From Galeruca laticollis (Eukaryota; Arthropoda; Insecta; Coleoptera; Chrysomelidae), in contig OY998180.1 in NCBI GenBank assembly GCA_963921935.1, positions 98,983,480 through 99,047,479 of the forward strand: a stretch of DNA of 64,000 nucleotides. The letters run 5' to 3'. This document shows positions 22,204 to 34,481 of this stretch, piece after piece. Numbering within the stretch: the first letter of the stretch is position 1; each line of letters begins with the position of its first letter. The notes beneath the pieces are model-generated. The model saw only the letters and a list, made by a program, of their open reading frames with translations. It did no database searches and was not told where the DNA came from. The position numbers were made by a program, and so were the translations under genes.

Positions 22204-23262
22204 ATTAGTGTTTTTAAATGAAACTCACGGTCTCTAGTTAATTCCACAATATAATACAAGTTATTGAAAATTCTAAAAAATTGACAATTGTTCCGATAAA
22301 TCAATAGGTTTGTTCGTAGAACATAATTTGCTAACGGTTACCAACCAATTTCTGATTATTATGTACGCATGCGCGGTTTATGATTGGTTTCAAATCGGTC
22401 GGAAAGTTTTCACTCTAAGAACGCAAATATGATATTTTCCCTACCCGACAGCGACTTTTTGTAAACACACCGGCAACTGTGCCGAAATCCGAATACTATC
22501 TTCAATATCTGATTGTTGAGGAAAATAATTTGTGATAAAATATATATTTCTTAAGTTGTGATATTAATATTGAAAATTATAAAGCTGGTATTCACAGAAA
22601 AAGGATGGAAAGTATGTTTTTGGTATTTTACCTGTTGTCGACTTTTTCTTTATATTATGTTTTTTAGCAAGTAATAACCTGATTCTGGAAGAATTATCAG
22701 TTTTTAATACAACAAATAATTCCTCAGAACTAGAGAACCCCTTAAAGAGCACTGAGAATACAACTTATTGTCATTTATTCTTAGATTGTAGCACATCATT
22801 TAGGTACAAGGACAAGAACAAATACTCTTATGCTACTGGATATATACCAGAAGTATAGGTCAAAAGTTGGCACTTTAGAAATCCGTAATTTTTATTTATT
22901 TGTTATCAAATTCAAACACCAAAGAAAAAAACAAATAAACAGCTCATTTTTAGTTCCTATTTGGTAATTATCAATATCATTGCGAACTGCGCATGTCTGA
23001 CATCTCTCCAGCTTAAAATTTCTTATTAGTCAGCGAATTATTCTGACGGTTGCCAATCAGCTTCAAACCGACTATTTTCTTTGTACGAACGTTGGATTTT
23101 TTATCACTGAGTTTTGGTTTGGCTTGTGCGAACGCTCTTTAACGAAATGCGCCTGTGCTGTACAGTTGCTAACGGTTTCTTACTGCTCTACGAACGAACC
23201 TAATATCATCGTCAGAATGACAGAAGCTACATTTCATTTTATGCCTACCTGATGTTTTGAAA
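22204..23262 (-). repeat. Penelope-like terminal-repeat fragment, split by a TIR element
   Basis: On the minus strand, 23262-23201 and 22306-22204 together match the terminal repeats of the Penelope-like element at 57808-61258. Shared blocks are GGTAGGCATAAAATG, TCATTCTGACGATGATAT, GACAATTGTTCCG in plus orientation, and ATGAAACTCACGG. The match is interrupted exactly at 22307-23200 by the inserted TIR element. It directly abuts the 3' LTR of the errantivirus. Confidence 0.85.
22307..23200. mobile_element. 894-bp non-autonomous DNA transposon with TIRs
   Basis: The left end GGTTTGTTCGTAGAAC and the reverse complement of the right end GGTTCGTTCGTAGAGC form inverted repeats, with CTAACGGTT copies just inside both ends. 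Flanks are AATA on the left and TAATA on the right. Comparison with the empty site at 57936-57945 (TCAATATCATC) implies a 4-5 bp target duplication. No transposase is encoded. I cannot name the superfamily. Confidence 0.85.
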
Positions 23263-24011
23263 CTTCGAAACATTTCTCGCGAGTAATGGCTATTACTCAT
23301 TCGGATGAATTACACCACTCACTACGCTGGTGCAAAAATCAGCCTCTGAGTAATAGCCATCGTTAGTCGCTCATTGAATAATATACTATTGAAGAGCAGC
23401 AATGGCTAATTTAAAAAATATTTCTCAGCTAATAAGCGTATAAAACTTTGAAACGAATAATGAATATACTATAATATTATATTATTATAATATTTCATGA
23501 CAATAATCTTTTATTTCTATATCTATGCAATCATCATAATAAAAACATGTTGCCGAAACATAAATTATATAACGCCGAATACAATGTCGAATTCTTTTTT
23601 TTTAAATTTCCTAAAGTAAAAGACGACCACCTTAAAGCGTAAAGTAATTTATCTAGGCGAGAAGTTATATTGCTGAAATACGACCGACGCTAAAAACGAA
23701 ACAGGGGTACACCGTCTGGAAACCGCTATTGTGTACCTGGAACATCGAAACTCCATCTGAATTAGGAGACAGACGCTGATAGAGGTGTGGGATTTCTGTG
23801 TGTACACTTTGTGGGTTATCTGTGGTGTACACTATACACTAAAGGGATTTATTGTGAAATTTTAGTTAAATTATATTCTGTGATTGATTATATAATATAT
23901 AATAAATATTTTTTGGATATTTTTGTTTCACATTTTTAATTAATTTTCAGGTTTTGGAAAATGTGCATTATTATTAGAAAAATTATAACGAATCTAATAT
24001 TGATTGAACAG
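23263..24011. other. no gene; short inverted repeat
   Basis: Contains a 13-bp perfect inverted repeat (ATGGCTATTACTC at 23286 and its complement at 23348), and TTTTGAAACTTCGAAACATTTCT, which is also found at 16558-16579 at the edge of the 5' LTR. Nothing else is recognised. Confidence 0.5.
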
Positions 24012-24671
24012 GATAGGCTCAGGCAGGGCCCCCGTAAGGGCTACTGACGCATGTGTGCAAAAAAGGATTTTGGCGCCCTTTGAGGCATTTTGGAATATTT
24101 TTTTATTTATTTTTTTGAAGGTAGGTAGGTAGGTGCTTGAAATAAAGCAGAAAACTGAACTTTAGAAGTCATATGTATTTGTAGACTAAAATATCAAAAT
24201 GAAACAAACATAATAAAATCATAACACATTAAATTAAAATAAATTCTTGTTCACACCCATTTTAAAGCATTTAAATATTGCCTAATGTCTACATATATAT
24301 AAGTACTACTTTCTACTTATACATAGATATTTAAAAAAATATGCAAATACTTCTGATAAAATGTACGTAGGTAACTTCGTTATAAAGTCAAAGATGATAG
24401 CTAGGTACAATAGAAAAATAAAAACTAGCTGTTGTAGTAGTACATCGCTAAAATTTATACCTACCTTTCCTGCTTACGTTTGGAAGGGTGGAGATTAAAT
24501 TGTTTTCAAATATATATTGTAAAATACTTAAGGGGCCAGTATCATCAGGCCATGAAGACAACTTTAACGCTTTAATTTCATTAAACAAATCATTGAAGTC
24601 TGTATCCTTATTATCCTGATCTGTCAGTCGTTCTTCAAGAACAGAACAACGTTTTAAAAGATCGCAGTCAC

Positions 24672-27600
24672 TTAATTTGAATATGTCGCTAAAAATCCGA
24701 AAATATTATCATACTCATTTAATAAGTCGAATCGGTTTTTTAGAGAGCTTAAAGTTTGATCTATAAGTTTTAAGAAAAAACCAATTTTAAAGGCGGTTTT
24801 TGGATGATGAGGGGTCTCATCTCGGTGGTCATAGTCAAACAGTTTTGGTTTAAATTTCCTCCTGACCGTTAGTAACGGTGGAAAGTCTTCTTTAATTTCG
24901 AGAGAGAGTGCTACTTCTTTCGCTTGTACAAACATTTCTTGAAATTATTAGTCAGATCTATATTGCTGGAATTGATCAACTAAATTTTTTAGGTAGGTTT
25001 GGCATGCTTTAATATTAATTGTAGCACTTTGCATTTGTTTGCTGATAATATTTATACGAAATAAAACGTCATGCCGAATAATAATTCCAGAAATAAATTG
25101 GAAATTTTGTTTAGACGTTAAGAGGGAACTCGCTTTATGTCTTGCATCAATGTGAAAGGAATTATCTTCAGCTGCTTCTAGAAGACTTTCGCAAACCTTA
25201 ATTAAATAAAGTATAAGGGGCTTTATCGCATCAATTCTGCTGGACCATCTTGTCTCAATTAGAGGCTTTAAACTTAACCCGGGCACATTTTTTCTCATAA
25301 CATCCCACCTTTTTGTGGATGACAAAAAAATTTATATAACTCTTGCACAAGATTAAAAACGTTTATTGTAGCATCTGACACCTTAAAAGCGTCATTTACT
25401 GTTAAGTTTAAAGTATGAGCCGCACTAGATACAAAAAGGCTCTCGGATTCACATCAAGAATGCTTTCAACATGCTTTCCCTTCATGTTTGCCCCATTATC
25501 GTAACCTTGTCTCCTAATATTTTGTATATCTAAATTTAATTTTTTCAAAATTTCTGTCACAATTGTATATATCCATTCCCCTGTAGAGTCCAGTATTGGA
25601 TTAAACGCAATAAAATTTTCCTTAACTTCAACCTTTTTTGAAGTGGTGTTTAGGACAACATACCTCAGAACAAGATTAATTTACTCAGTATAACTAGTGT
25701 CTGGTGTACAATCTAATATTATTGAAAAATATTTTGAGCACGCCTAAATAATGAGTTATTTTAACAGGTTTTTTGGGAGTTAAACACTCGGCTAACGTGG
25801 TGACTCATCACTGAATCAAAAGAGGCAATCATCTCAACAGCTTTTAGAAAATTTCCATTGTCATGTTCGAAAAATAATTTAGAAGAACCTTGAAATGCCA
25901 AGTATTGTGTAGATAAATACTTAACAATCACAATCATTATTTCCAACACGTCGCGCCAATATTTTTGTTCCGTATCTAAAATCCGCAGGTGATGAGCATT
26001 AACAGTCGTAGATGGGTGCGTTCATCGGAGATACCGATCCCTGAGCGCTAAGGTAGCGATATTTAAAAATTTTATGAACGCGACACTTCCCCTTAGGGAG
26101 CGGTCGCCATTTTATAGATCATATTTATTTTTGCTCAGTCGATCAAGTATCTATCGGTGATCATAAGACAAGTAGTGGGAATTTTGAATTTAAATTGCGA
26201 GCGAGTTGTTGATACAAGAGAGTTTTTTAGAATGGAAAGTGTGGGTTTACATAAAAATGTTCATGGACTATTAACAAATGATGCCGGTGTGGTAGAGCCA
26301 GACGAGGAAGGCGGTATAACTAGTTTGGGAGTTAAAACACACAAATTATTGCATTTTGAGAATGTCATAAGTATATTATTTTTAAAATGAATTACTTCAA
26401 ATGCCTGTCTCATCATTCTAAAATGTTCTTTGAATAAAACATCGTCAGTTCTGTGGACTGATTCTTCAACAACATTTACATTTATTGGTCTCCTTTCCCT
26501 CAATCTACCTTCTAACATATTTCCTGAAATAGGATTAACAAGATTTTCAACCATTGCATTTTTACTGCGTTCAAGTTGAAATTATCATCTGCCTTGCAAA
26601 CAGATTTGCATCTATTCCTTCAGCCTTAGTCTTTAGTTTTATTCACAATAAAACAATACAAATTGAGAAGTAATAAGAATGAATTGTATTCTTTGGTAAT
26701 AACGGCATAAACAAGCAAGGAACTGAAAAATAATCAACGAATGACATAAATAATATGCGCACGCAAGTGGTGATCACAAATCCCAAGAAATAGCCGTTCA
26801 TCAGAATCAAAGAGCGATCAAGTAAAATATGGTGGGGATTAGGTAGCGCTACTTTCAAAGCGATCCCAAAAATCCCATTTTTTTTTAAATTTACCCAAGT
26901 GTTCATATAACTGTTGTGTAAATTTGACGTTTCGTTTCTCTTCATTAGCAAAGACAAGTGTTGCCAATCGGATACTCCATTTGCATCACAAAAAGGGGTA
27001 GGAGTTTTACAAAACAACTTACAATAAAAACAAAATACAGAATCTTTTTGAAATAGAGTAAATAAGCCAAGTCCTTTCGACTTTTTCTCCATTTGCTAGA
27101 CTTCTTACAAAGTATTTGCACGAAAACTTTCTCTTATCTTTATTACTAGGGAAGCTAAAACTGATGTCTATCAAAGGCGGACCACGTTTAACCAATATTC
27201 AATCTCAATATCTCATTGGTGATTCTTTCGAGCCGCAAACCGGGGTCGGACGGAATTATATACACACTAGCCTCCACAAAGCCTTCATCGAAAGTGTCAC
27301 TTGCAGCAGGTATTTCGGTAACTGACATTACCGAACTTCTTACACAACCTGAAGTGGATTGTTCAAGTGCTGTAGACGACGATGGTGTCATCGGTTCATC
27401 GGGCTCTGCATCAGTAGAAGCTGTTTTGCTGCTACAACCGCCGTCACTTGTTGCAGGACCTCGTGTTACCGTGGTCGCCTCTGTTGAAATTTCAAATGGT
27501 CCACTCACGGTTACTGATATTACGGATTTAGAATCGGTCGCATCGATAGTCTCCGTGGAATCTTGATTGTTTTGCAAGAATTGCTTTAAAGATCCGGCCA

Positions 27601-27685
27601 TTTTTCCCCTTCTTAGAGTCTCAGTTTCTTTTGCTCGCGAAACTTCGTACCCGAAGGTCTCTCTCTTATATCCTGAAAAAAACAA
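24672..27685 (-). pseudogene. ZMYM1-like hAT transposase
   Basis: The N-terminal frame (27685-27188) is Ser/Thr-rich and ends SDPGLRLERITNEI, a block that precedes the TTF-type zinc finger in these proteins. The zinc-finger part (27092-26880) reads DSVFCFYCKLFCKTPTPF and SDWQHLSLLMKRNETSNLH. After the inserted piece, 25949-25761 gives KYLSTQYLAFQGSSKLFFEHDNGNF, and 25325-24948 gives LSLKPLIETRWSSRIDAI, the conserved ETRW motif. The last recognisable part is 24935-24672. Many stops and frameshifts are present. Such genes are common in insect genomes as transposase-derived copies. The C-terminal dimerisation domain is not clearly seen. Confidence 0.75.
26010..26590 (-). mobile_element. HARBI1-like (PIF/Harbinger) fragment inside the hAT pseudogene
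   Basis: The minus-strand frame 26554-26261 contains ERRPINVNVVEESVHRTDD and VLFKEHFRMMRQAFEVI. This resembles the N-terminal lead-in of HARBI1-type transposases (acidic stretch, then F-x-x-x-F-R-M-x-x-x-x-F). The DDE core is missing. GGGTGCGTTCATCGGAG at about 26013 may be a terminal repeat, but a matching second end was not found. Confidence 0.5.
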
Positions 27686-27690
27686 ATAAA

Positions 27691-28636
27691 TAATTAGTAC
27701 TCATGGGAATTCGGAATTAACTTCAAAAGTAAGCACAATAATTAGCACCAAGTTTGCATATTTAAGTAAAAAGCAATTTGTTCGAGCCCTTTTAGCTTAA
27801 ACCTTTTCAAAAATAAAGACAGAAAAAACATTAAACCAATTTCATCTTATAGAAAACAAAGTAGTTATAGTCTGTTTCTTATTGACTTGTACTACGTCGA
27901 TGATACGAATGGTAATTTATATATCTCCCAGAACTGATAGGTTTCCTATACCAGTCAATTAAGATTCTATTATCATTATTTCTAATATATTTGGTATCAA
28001 GAAAAGGTAAAGATTGTTCTGTATTTTCCCTTTCCATTGTATATGTGGATCGAAGCTATTGAAGTAAAAGAGTATATTATTTATTTCATCATATAATATT
28101 ATAGTCTGTTTCTTATTGACTGACAGCACGCGAAAAGATCACAGATGCTAGTCAGGTAGTGAAGCATAAGCGTCACAGTTCATCTAAGGAATTTATTTAC
28201 TATTTAATTTTATACCCGATCTGATATATAAAGGTAATATAAATGTAAATTCGGTTAGTTAAAACAACTAACTGACCTTCATACATTGGTACATACAGTT
28301 AAAACCATAAATTATTTTTGAAATAATCTTGTAACGCAACTATTCTGACTGAATATTTCATTAATTATCTTGAGAAATTGAAGCAGGTCAATTCTTGGGA
28401 GACATATTAACAAACAATTTATCAATTCATTTTCCAGATAATTACTTTCTGATTTTCGAAATGTTTATAATAACATTTCCAAGAAACATTACAATAAGGT
28501 CCTACTAGGGATTGTCTCAATGACTACTTAGACATTTTGCAGGTATATACGGTGAAACTTGGTCTCGCCCAAATTTGTATAATTTGTTTTGCTTAGAGTC
28601 GCTTATGTTCCATAAGTGTTAACTGTGTTGTGAAAA
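27691..28636. other. no gene; 23-bp direct repeat
   Basis: TTATAGTCTGTTTCTTATTGACT occurs near 27867 and again near 28099, about 232 bp apart. No open frame is supported. Part of this may be the 5' region of the Tc1-like element to the right. Confidence 0.5.
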
Positions 28637-29382
28637 ATGTCAAGTTTTACCCCAGTAAAGTGTAAGAGCGTGATTAGCTTACAAACGAAGACTGTAGTGT
28701 TAAATGTGCATGATGCTGTTGTACATCAAATGGCGGCTGCTACTGTTAGAAATATAGTTTCGACATGTTCCAATATGACAGGAGTTAGTGAATCTACTAT
28801 TTACAGGCTTCTAAGAGAGAGGAAAAATGGAAATATATCTCCACCTAAAAAGTCAACTGGAAGAAAACCATTTGGCCTTGGTGAACATATGCAAAATACA
28901 ATAAGACGAAAAGTACATGAATTATTTTTTAAAAAAGAGATCCCAACCCTTTACAGAATTCTAAGAATGGTGGAGGAGGACGAGAATTTGTCTGACATAG
29001 GGCGAAAAACTTTGTGGAAAATATTACACAAATTAAATTTTACTTGGGAGAAGCAAAGTCGCAAATCAGTGCTAATCGACAACGAAGAAATAATATGTTG
29101 GAGACGCCAGTATTTACGAGATATCCGAAAATACAGACAGGAGGGAAGACAAATCTATTATCTAGATGAGACATGGCTCAATGAAGGACGTTTAGAGAAA
29201 AAAATATGGCATGACAAAAGTATTCAAACCAGTCGTCAAGCTTTCATAGAAGGTTCATCTACTGGACTGAAAACTCCTATCGGTAAAAGTCGCCGACTAA
29301 TAATAACGCATATTGGATGCAATCAAGGGTTCGTTGAAGGTGGTTTACTGGAGTTTCAACATCAACCAAAGACTATCATGAA

Positions 29383-32044
29383 TAGTGATTCGAACGAGAC
29401 TCTCGTTTTCGAGAGCCTCGCATGGTCTCGTGTCGTTTTCGAGACGAGACTCGAGACGATACTCGGACCAGATGAGACGAGACTTTTGTTTGGTCTCGTC
29501 TCGAGTCTCGTGTATAAGGTATCGCGTCTCGCGCGAGAGTCTCGCAAGTGAATATTTCTGAATGAACATCAATTTATTTTGATAAAAATTTATAAGCATA
29601 ACACCAAGAATTGCTTTTAAACGCCTCTGCCGGCGTTATCGGTTGACGGTAATCACTTTGTCTTTCTGAAGCGCGCCGCCGCCGCCGTCTTTGAACCCTA
29701 TTCCGACAGCCATAAATTTTGCGATATGTACGTGTCCTATCCTATAGTGATCGAATAAATAAAGATCATTATTCAAAATAAAAGTTTAAATTTCTTCCCA
29801 GTTCAGTTATTCGTTGTGGATAGTGGTAGTTGTTAGAATTTTTAAGCGTGCGAAATTGTGTCAAGTTAATTCAAAATGAGCCGATTCAAGATGAAAAGGT
29901 GCGAACTTTTGACTTTAGAAGATGAACCAAATTCCGCTTATTTTTCTATGGAACTGAGGATATTTGCATACCAGACAATGTTAGTTTGAGTGATAATGTG
30001 ACTGAAAGTGAATTGTTAAATAGCAGTCGCTCTTCGTCTCGCATGAAAATACAAAACGACTCTTTCAAAAGCGAATTCGATACTTATTTCAACATTGAAT
30101 TGTAAGATACAAATCGAGATAAAATAGCCAGGTGCAGAATATGTTTAAGTTCGAAGGAAATGTCACGGGGAAATATTACTGGATTAAGAAAACACCTACT
30201 CAGTAATCATCCAAAGGCGTATTTCGAGATATATCCAAATGAACAAAATCAACTGGCAGACTCACTGTTCCCGAAATGTTTGCTGCAAATTCTCAATTGA
30301 AGGTAAGCTGTTAGATAACTTAATAATTTAATTATTTTAACGCTGTATACCATCGTTGAACCACATTTTTATTTATGGCATATTCTTGTTTTGAATAGTG
30401 AAATCTATAACTTTTTCAAAAGGCTGACGGCATCTATGTTATCAAAAATCTGCAACTTTTACAAGTTTAACAAGCCACTGCAAGCGCCGCGTGTATAGTC
30501 TTTCTAATACCTATCAATTTCGTTTGATACGCCGACACCTCATTTAAATGATGATTTATAATTTTACTGCCAAAGATTTTGCATTTTGCCGCACGTCAAT
30601 ATGTCCACGTGGATCGCGGAGCTTCCTTTGAATTTATACGAGTTTTTGCAATAGTTGATAATAAATGAACTATATTCAAGAAATATTAAAATACAGTGTG
30701 TATCAAATTGAGCTTGTTATTTTAAAACTATAAGAGATAGATAATGTGAGAGTCGGCTGGTAATTCTCGCCAATTAACACCTGTGTTGGATGTGCCTGCA
30801 CGCTGGAATTCCAGTAATGATATGGTGAAAGTAGCGCTTGAAGCTAGATATGGACTTGGTGTACTGTGTCAAAATGTTGTTGATTTAAAACAATATGCTC
30901 TTATGGACAATTATTGGATTCTGCTAGAAGAAGTGCATAAATTACTAGTCAACTTTTAAATTCTTTCCAAAAAGCTCAGAGGAGAGAAGTACGTCACATT
31001 ACCTGTGGTGGTTGTATGGATCAATATACTAATAGATAATATTGAGAACAAAATATTTAAATGGGACCAAAAGGTAGATCGAACCGCTGTCGAAGATCAG
31101 CTTATTGTTAATTTTCAGGCTGCGAGAGACAAAATATTAAAGCATTATCGTAAAGCTAATTGGATTTATGCTGCAGTTTTAATTCTCGATCCGCGGTATG
31201 AGTTAGAAGCGTTTAATATGACAGCATGGGGCCAAGAATTAAAAGATACTTCGATTCAGACATTTCAAGATATATACAAAGCATATTTTAATCAATCAGA
31301 AGATTCTGAAGGACAATGTGCGAAAAAAACGGCGGCGAGGGAACGAGAAGATCCTGGACTGGAAAAGTCAGATTTTTTAATTGATTTTGATGTTTTGTAT
31401 GCAGTAAACCCTACGCATGCAGAGCTTCAAAAATATTATTCTATGCCTCGATGTAATGAAGAAACAGATATACTACAATGGTGGAAAATGCATGCTTCTG
31501 AATTTCCTATTCTAATTTTAATAGCACGACATCTCTTAAGCATACCGGCTACTCCAGTCCCGGAAAGATTATTCTCACTTGCTGCATTAACTATAAGAAA
31601 ACATCGAAATCGCCTTAAGAATGAATCTGCACGATGTTTGTTATGTGTAAACGACTGGGTGAAAAATAAAAACATTTGCAACCGAGAGGACTAAGGGCTG
31701 TTTTTGACCTTTGATTTTTTCAGTTATTTCCTTTATAAAATAATGTTATGTTTTTATTTTCTTTAGTTGTATTACTTTCAAATACATGCTATTTTTCAAC
31801 AATTGTAATTTTCTCTTCCGACTCTTATATTATAGCAAGTATTTAAGTATTCCTTATTGCACTGAAACAATAAGATTATGAATGATGAGATTTCGATACT
31901 TTTACGAGACTCTCGTACGAGAAACGAGACGAGACGAGACTGGAGGCTACGAGACGAGACTTGAGACGAGACTTATCATTGCATCGGCGAGACGAGATAA
32001 GACTTTGTGAAAATCTCGTCTCGTTGGTCTCATGCGAACCACTA
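29383..32044 (+). mobile_element. hAT element, 2662 bp, with perfect 8-bp target duplication
   Basis: The element begins TAGTGATTCGAACGAGAC. Its right end, in reverse complement, begins TAGTGGTTCGCATGAGAC, a typical hAT terminal repeat. ATCATGAA is present on both sides (29375-29382 and 32045-32052), the 8-bp duplication expected for hAT. Both subterminal regions (about 29395-29530 and 31900-32030) are dense with GAGAC/GTCTC repeats, probably transposase-binding sites. It is inserted in the coding part of a Tc1-like transposase. Confidence 0.93.
29876..31694 (+). pseudogene. hAT transposase with BED finger, internally deleted
   Basis: The ATG at 29876 opens MSRFKMKRCELLTLEDEPNS. After a frameshift, a BED zinc finger follows at about 30121-30225 (KIARCRICLSSKEMSRG then LRKHLLSNHP). 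A GTAAGC donor-like site stands at 30302. Coding similarity resumes near 30790 with PVLDVPARWNSSNDM, a motif from the middle of hAT transposases. The frame 31005-31694 contains LILDPRYELEAF and the C-terminal dimerisation domain (ILIARHLLSIPATPVPERLFS). The segment between the BED finger and VPARWNS, which holds the first catalytic Asp, is missing, and stops occur at about 30102 and 30957. This copy cannot transpose itself. Confidence 0.82.
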
Positions 32045-32644
32045 ATCATGAAGAAATGACTGCAGATGTATTTTACACAAATGGTCGAATTAATTCCAAA
32101 TAATGCTGTAATCGTTATGGACAATGCCACTTATCATTCGCGATTAACAGAAAATCTTCCATCTACCTCTTGGAGAAAAGCTGATATTAGAAACTGGTTA
32201 ATCGTAAAAGATATACCATTTGAAGATGATATGTTGAAAAAAGAACTTTCAAAGGTTGCTTCAGATCACAAGCTACAATTTAAAAAGTTTGTTATTGATG
32301 ATATAGCCAAGAATCGTGGGATAACAGTGCTTCGTTTGGCGCCATACCATTGTGAATTAAATGCGATAGAGTTAATATGGGCCTAAATGAAATGTTATGT
32401 AGCTAGACGTAATAAAACATTTAAAATGAAAGATGTTCGTGAACTCATGAAGTACTACTCATTGACAACAATAACTGAAGAGAACTGGAGAGATGCTGTG
32501 AATCAGTAATTAAAGAGGAAGAGAAAATGTGGGTTTTAGATAACCTCATAGAACAAACTATAGAACCGATAGTGATCTCTCTCGACTAGTCTTCGGATGA
32601 TTCTTTTATGGCCAGCGAAGAGGATGATACTATAAATTGAATTG

Positions 32645-33349
32645 TATATTTCCTATAAATGGTATGTTTACTTTACTTAATATACATTAATTCATTGTCA
32701 ATAAATTTGAATTATGATAATTAAACTATGTTTTCTTTAATTAATTTAATTTAATAAAAAAGAAAATGTAACTTGTTAATAGGCGTAAATGAATGAATTT
32801 TATTTCAACTGTAATGTTGACCGAATCTAATTAAATAAGCAAAATGAACTAATATCGTAATCTCCGCCACTGTCGCACTGTTTATTCTTTTGCTGGCATT
32901 GTTCAGTTTTATTACCATATTGTATTTTGAGCTGAAACAGGGATGTACAGATAACCAATACAGACACCTACTTGTTTTGCATTAGAATTTTAGTATTTAC
33001 TTGTAAAATTCTCAGGATCACTTTGTAAGAGATAATTTTCTATTTTAATATTTAATGAGGCTACTGTGCTGTCAGACATTAAGAAATGGACTATAACAAA
33101 ATATTATACAACACAAAATAAAAATAACTTTAAATGTTAAAATTAATAGGATTCAGTGAACTAACCGGTTTAAAAAATCAAGAAACTACAGCTTGACATG
33201 TTCTCGCCACATAGGAATCGGCAGTAACTGGATGATGTTCTAATAAAATTTCGTGTGCATTTATACCTAATCCTATTAAATTTCTCAACTTTTATTTTGG
33301 AATTAATTTTTGTTTTTTGTTTTTTTTTTCAAATATTTTTGCAATTTTT
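32645..33349. other. no recognisable gene
   Basis: AT-rich 3' flank of the Tc1-like element. Its terminal repeat was not identified. Confidence 0.4.
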
Positions 33350-33440
33350 TTTTGGACCCTGGGTTTTGGCGCTTCTAAAGGATGGTGCCCATATGCATTG
33401 CACACTTTGCACATATGGTAGCGGGGGCCCTGGGCTCAAG
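33350..33440 (-). repeat. hAT terminal fragment
   Basis: In reverse complement this reads CAGGGCCCCCGCTACCATAT and then GTGCAAAGTGTGC and GGCGC, similar to the end at 24016-24090. It is probably a detached terminus of a ZMYM-type hAT element. Confidence 0.5.
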
Positions 33441-33499
33441 GTCTGGGTAATTTTGTAATACGCAAAAAAACTACGAAAGCGTTAAAATGGTGTTTCAAA

Positions 33500-34070
33500 T
33501 TTTAAAGTATGAAGAATAAGTCTGACCAGTTCTCTGGTTAGTTTTACCTGAGGCAATACATTTTTTCTTTCTTTTTGCACATTTTTCGAGTAGTCGTTAT
33601 TGATCCAAATATTGGCACCTTTTAATTTTTTAGCTTGTTTCATAATTTCTAATTTTTTGCTCCATTTTTTTTATCTTAACTATAAGTTGGCTCTTTTTGT
33701 TTGTTCTAATTGTTCCTATCCTGTTGAATTCTATCAAATCTACTTTTGGGTCTACTTGTACCTCTATTTTTGTCATTATTTTTTAGAATGTTTCCTTTAT
33801 TTCTTGTTGTTTCTCATTCTCCTTAACTTCAATTCCTTGAATTACTATGTTATTGCGTCTTATTTCTCTGTCTACATAATCTAATCTTTCTTATTGCTCG
33901 GCGATTATTTCTTTTGATTTTCCTGTTTTAATTTTTTTATAATACATGCATTTTTGTCTATTTTTCCCATATTCCTAAGACTTTCTTTTATTTGCGAGAG
34001 CATTTCTCTAATTCCTTCCATATCGTCTTTTTCGATGTTCATTTCTTAGCGCACCTTAACGAATTCCGCG
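33500..34070 (-). pseudogene. LINE ORF1-like coiled-coil protein (remnant)
   Basis: The minus strand from about 34040 reads MEGIREMLSQIKESLRNMG, then REIRRNNIVIQGIEVKENEK, a coiled coil followed by the RRNNIVIxGI block. This block marks ORF1 proteins of an abundant insect LINE group that also carries endonuclease/RT ORFs like the one at 62240-64000. Stops at about 33894 and 33785 and decay toward 33500 show that it is dead. The T-rich plus-strand frames over this region are only its shadows. Confidence 0.6.
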
Positions 34071-34481
34071 TCCCGTTTGGTTTTGTTAGACATCTACACA
34101 GTTCCGCCCCCAACACACTCACTCCATTTAACTTTATACTATCCACATTAGAAGCAGGACCGAACTTCGACTGTATTCTCTGCAAAGGTATTTCATCGTA
34201 TTTAATAAATTCTACATTGGTTGATTCCACTAAATGTGATTGTATTATAATTTTACCGTTAAATATCAATATTAAAATCAAATTAAAGTAAAATTTGCAA
34301 TCTTCTATTTAGCGAATTTCACCGTTTCGTGCAAAAATAATCATTTAAATATTTTTTCTAATTCTTAATTACTTTTTTAAGTTAACTTTTTCAAGGCATA
34401 TAAAAACCACATTGACCTTAAGCAGGTGTTTCGGTATTTGTTTTGTTTATTATTTTCCACAATGAATTATTTATATTTGTA

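Larger units (their letters stand above)
24012..27690 (-). mobile_element. hAT-like (ZMYM1/DUF4371-type) element, decayed
   Basis: The left end shows CAGGGCCCCCGTAAGGGC (24016) and, further in, CGCATGTGTGCAA and GGCGCCC, which resemble the fragment at 33355-33440 in reverse complement. The interior is a zinc-finger MYM-type-like transposase pseudogene on the minus strand, interrupted around 26010-26590 by another DNA-transposon piece. The right end could not be fixed. Confidence 0.6.
28637..32640 (+). pseudogene. Tc1/mariner-superfamily transposase, split by a hAT insertion
   Basis: The first part (28637-29382) has an N-terminal helix-turn-helix region (GVSESTIYRLLRERKNG), an IGRKTLWKILHKLNFTWEK block, and the first catalytic Asp in YYLDETWLNEG (about 29160). 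It then has GLKTPIGKSRRLIITHIG and is cut at 29382 by the hAT element. The second part resumes at 32053 with VIVMDNATYHSRL (second Asp, about 32110) and HCELNAIELIWA (the Glu, about 32350), and runs to an acidic C-terminus near 32640. A frameshift near 32080 and stops at about 32384, 32507 and 32590 show it also decayed independently. It resembles the transposase at 13444-14825 in layout. Confidence 0.85.

Noticed and set aside
27216..27566. Plus-strand 116-aa frame
   Set aside because: Antisense shadow of the Ser/Thr-rich N-terminus of the ZMYM-like pseudogene, which has the better family match.
33255..33884. Phe/Leu-rich plus-strand frames resembling membrane proteins
   Set aside because: They are the antisense of a Lys/Glu-rich LINE ORF1 remnant or T-rich non-coding DNA.
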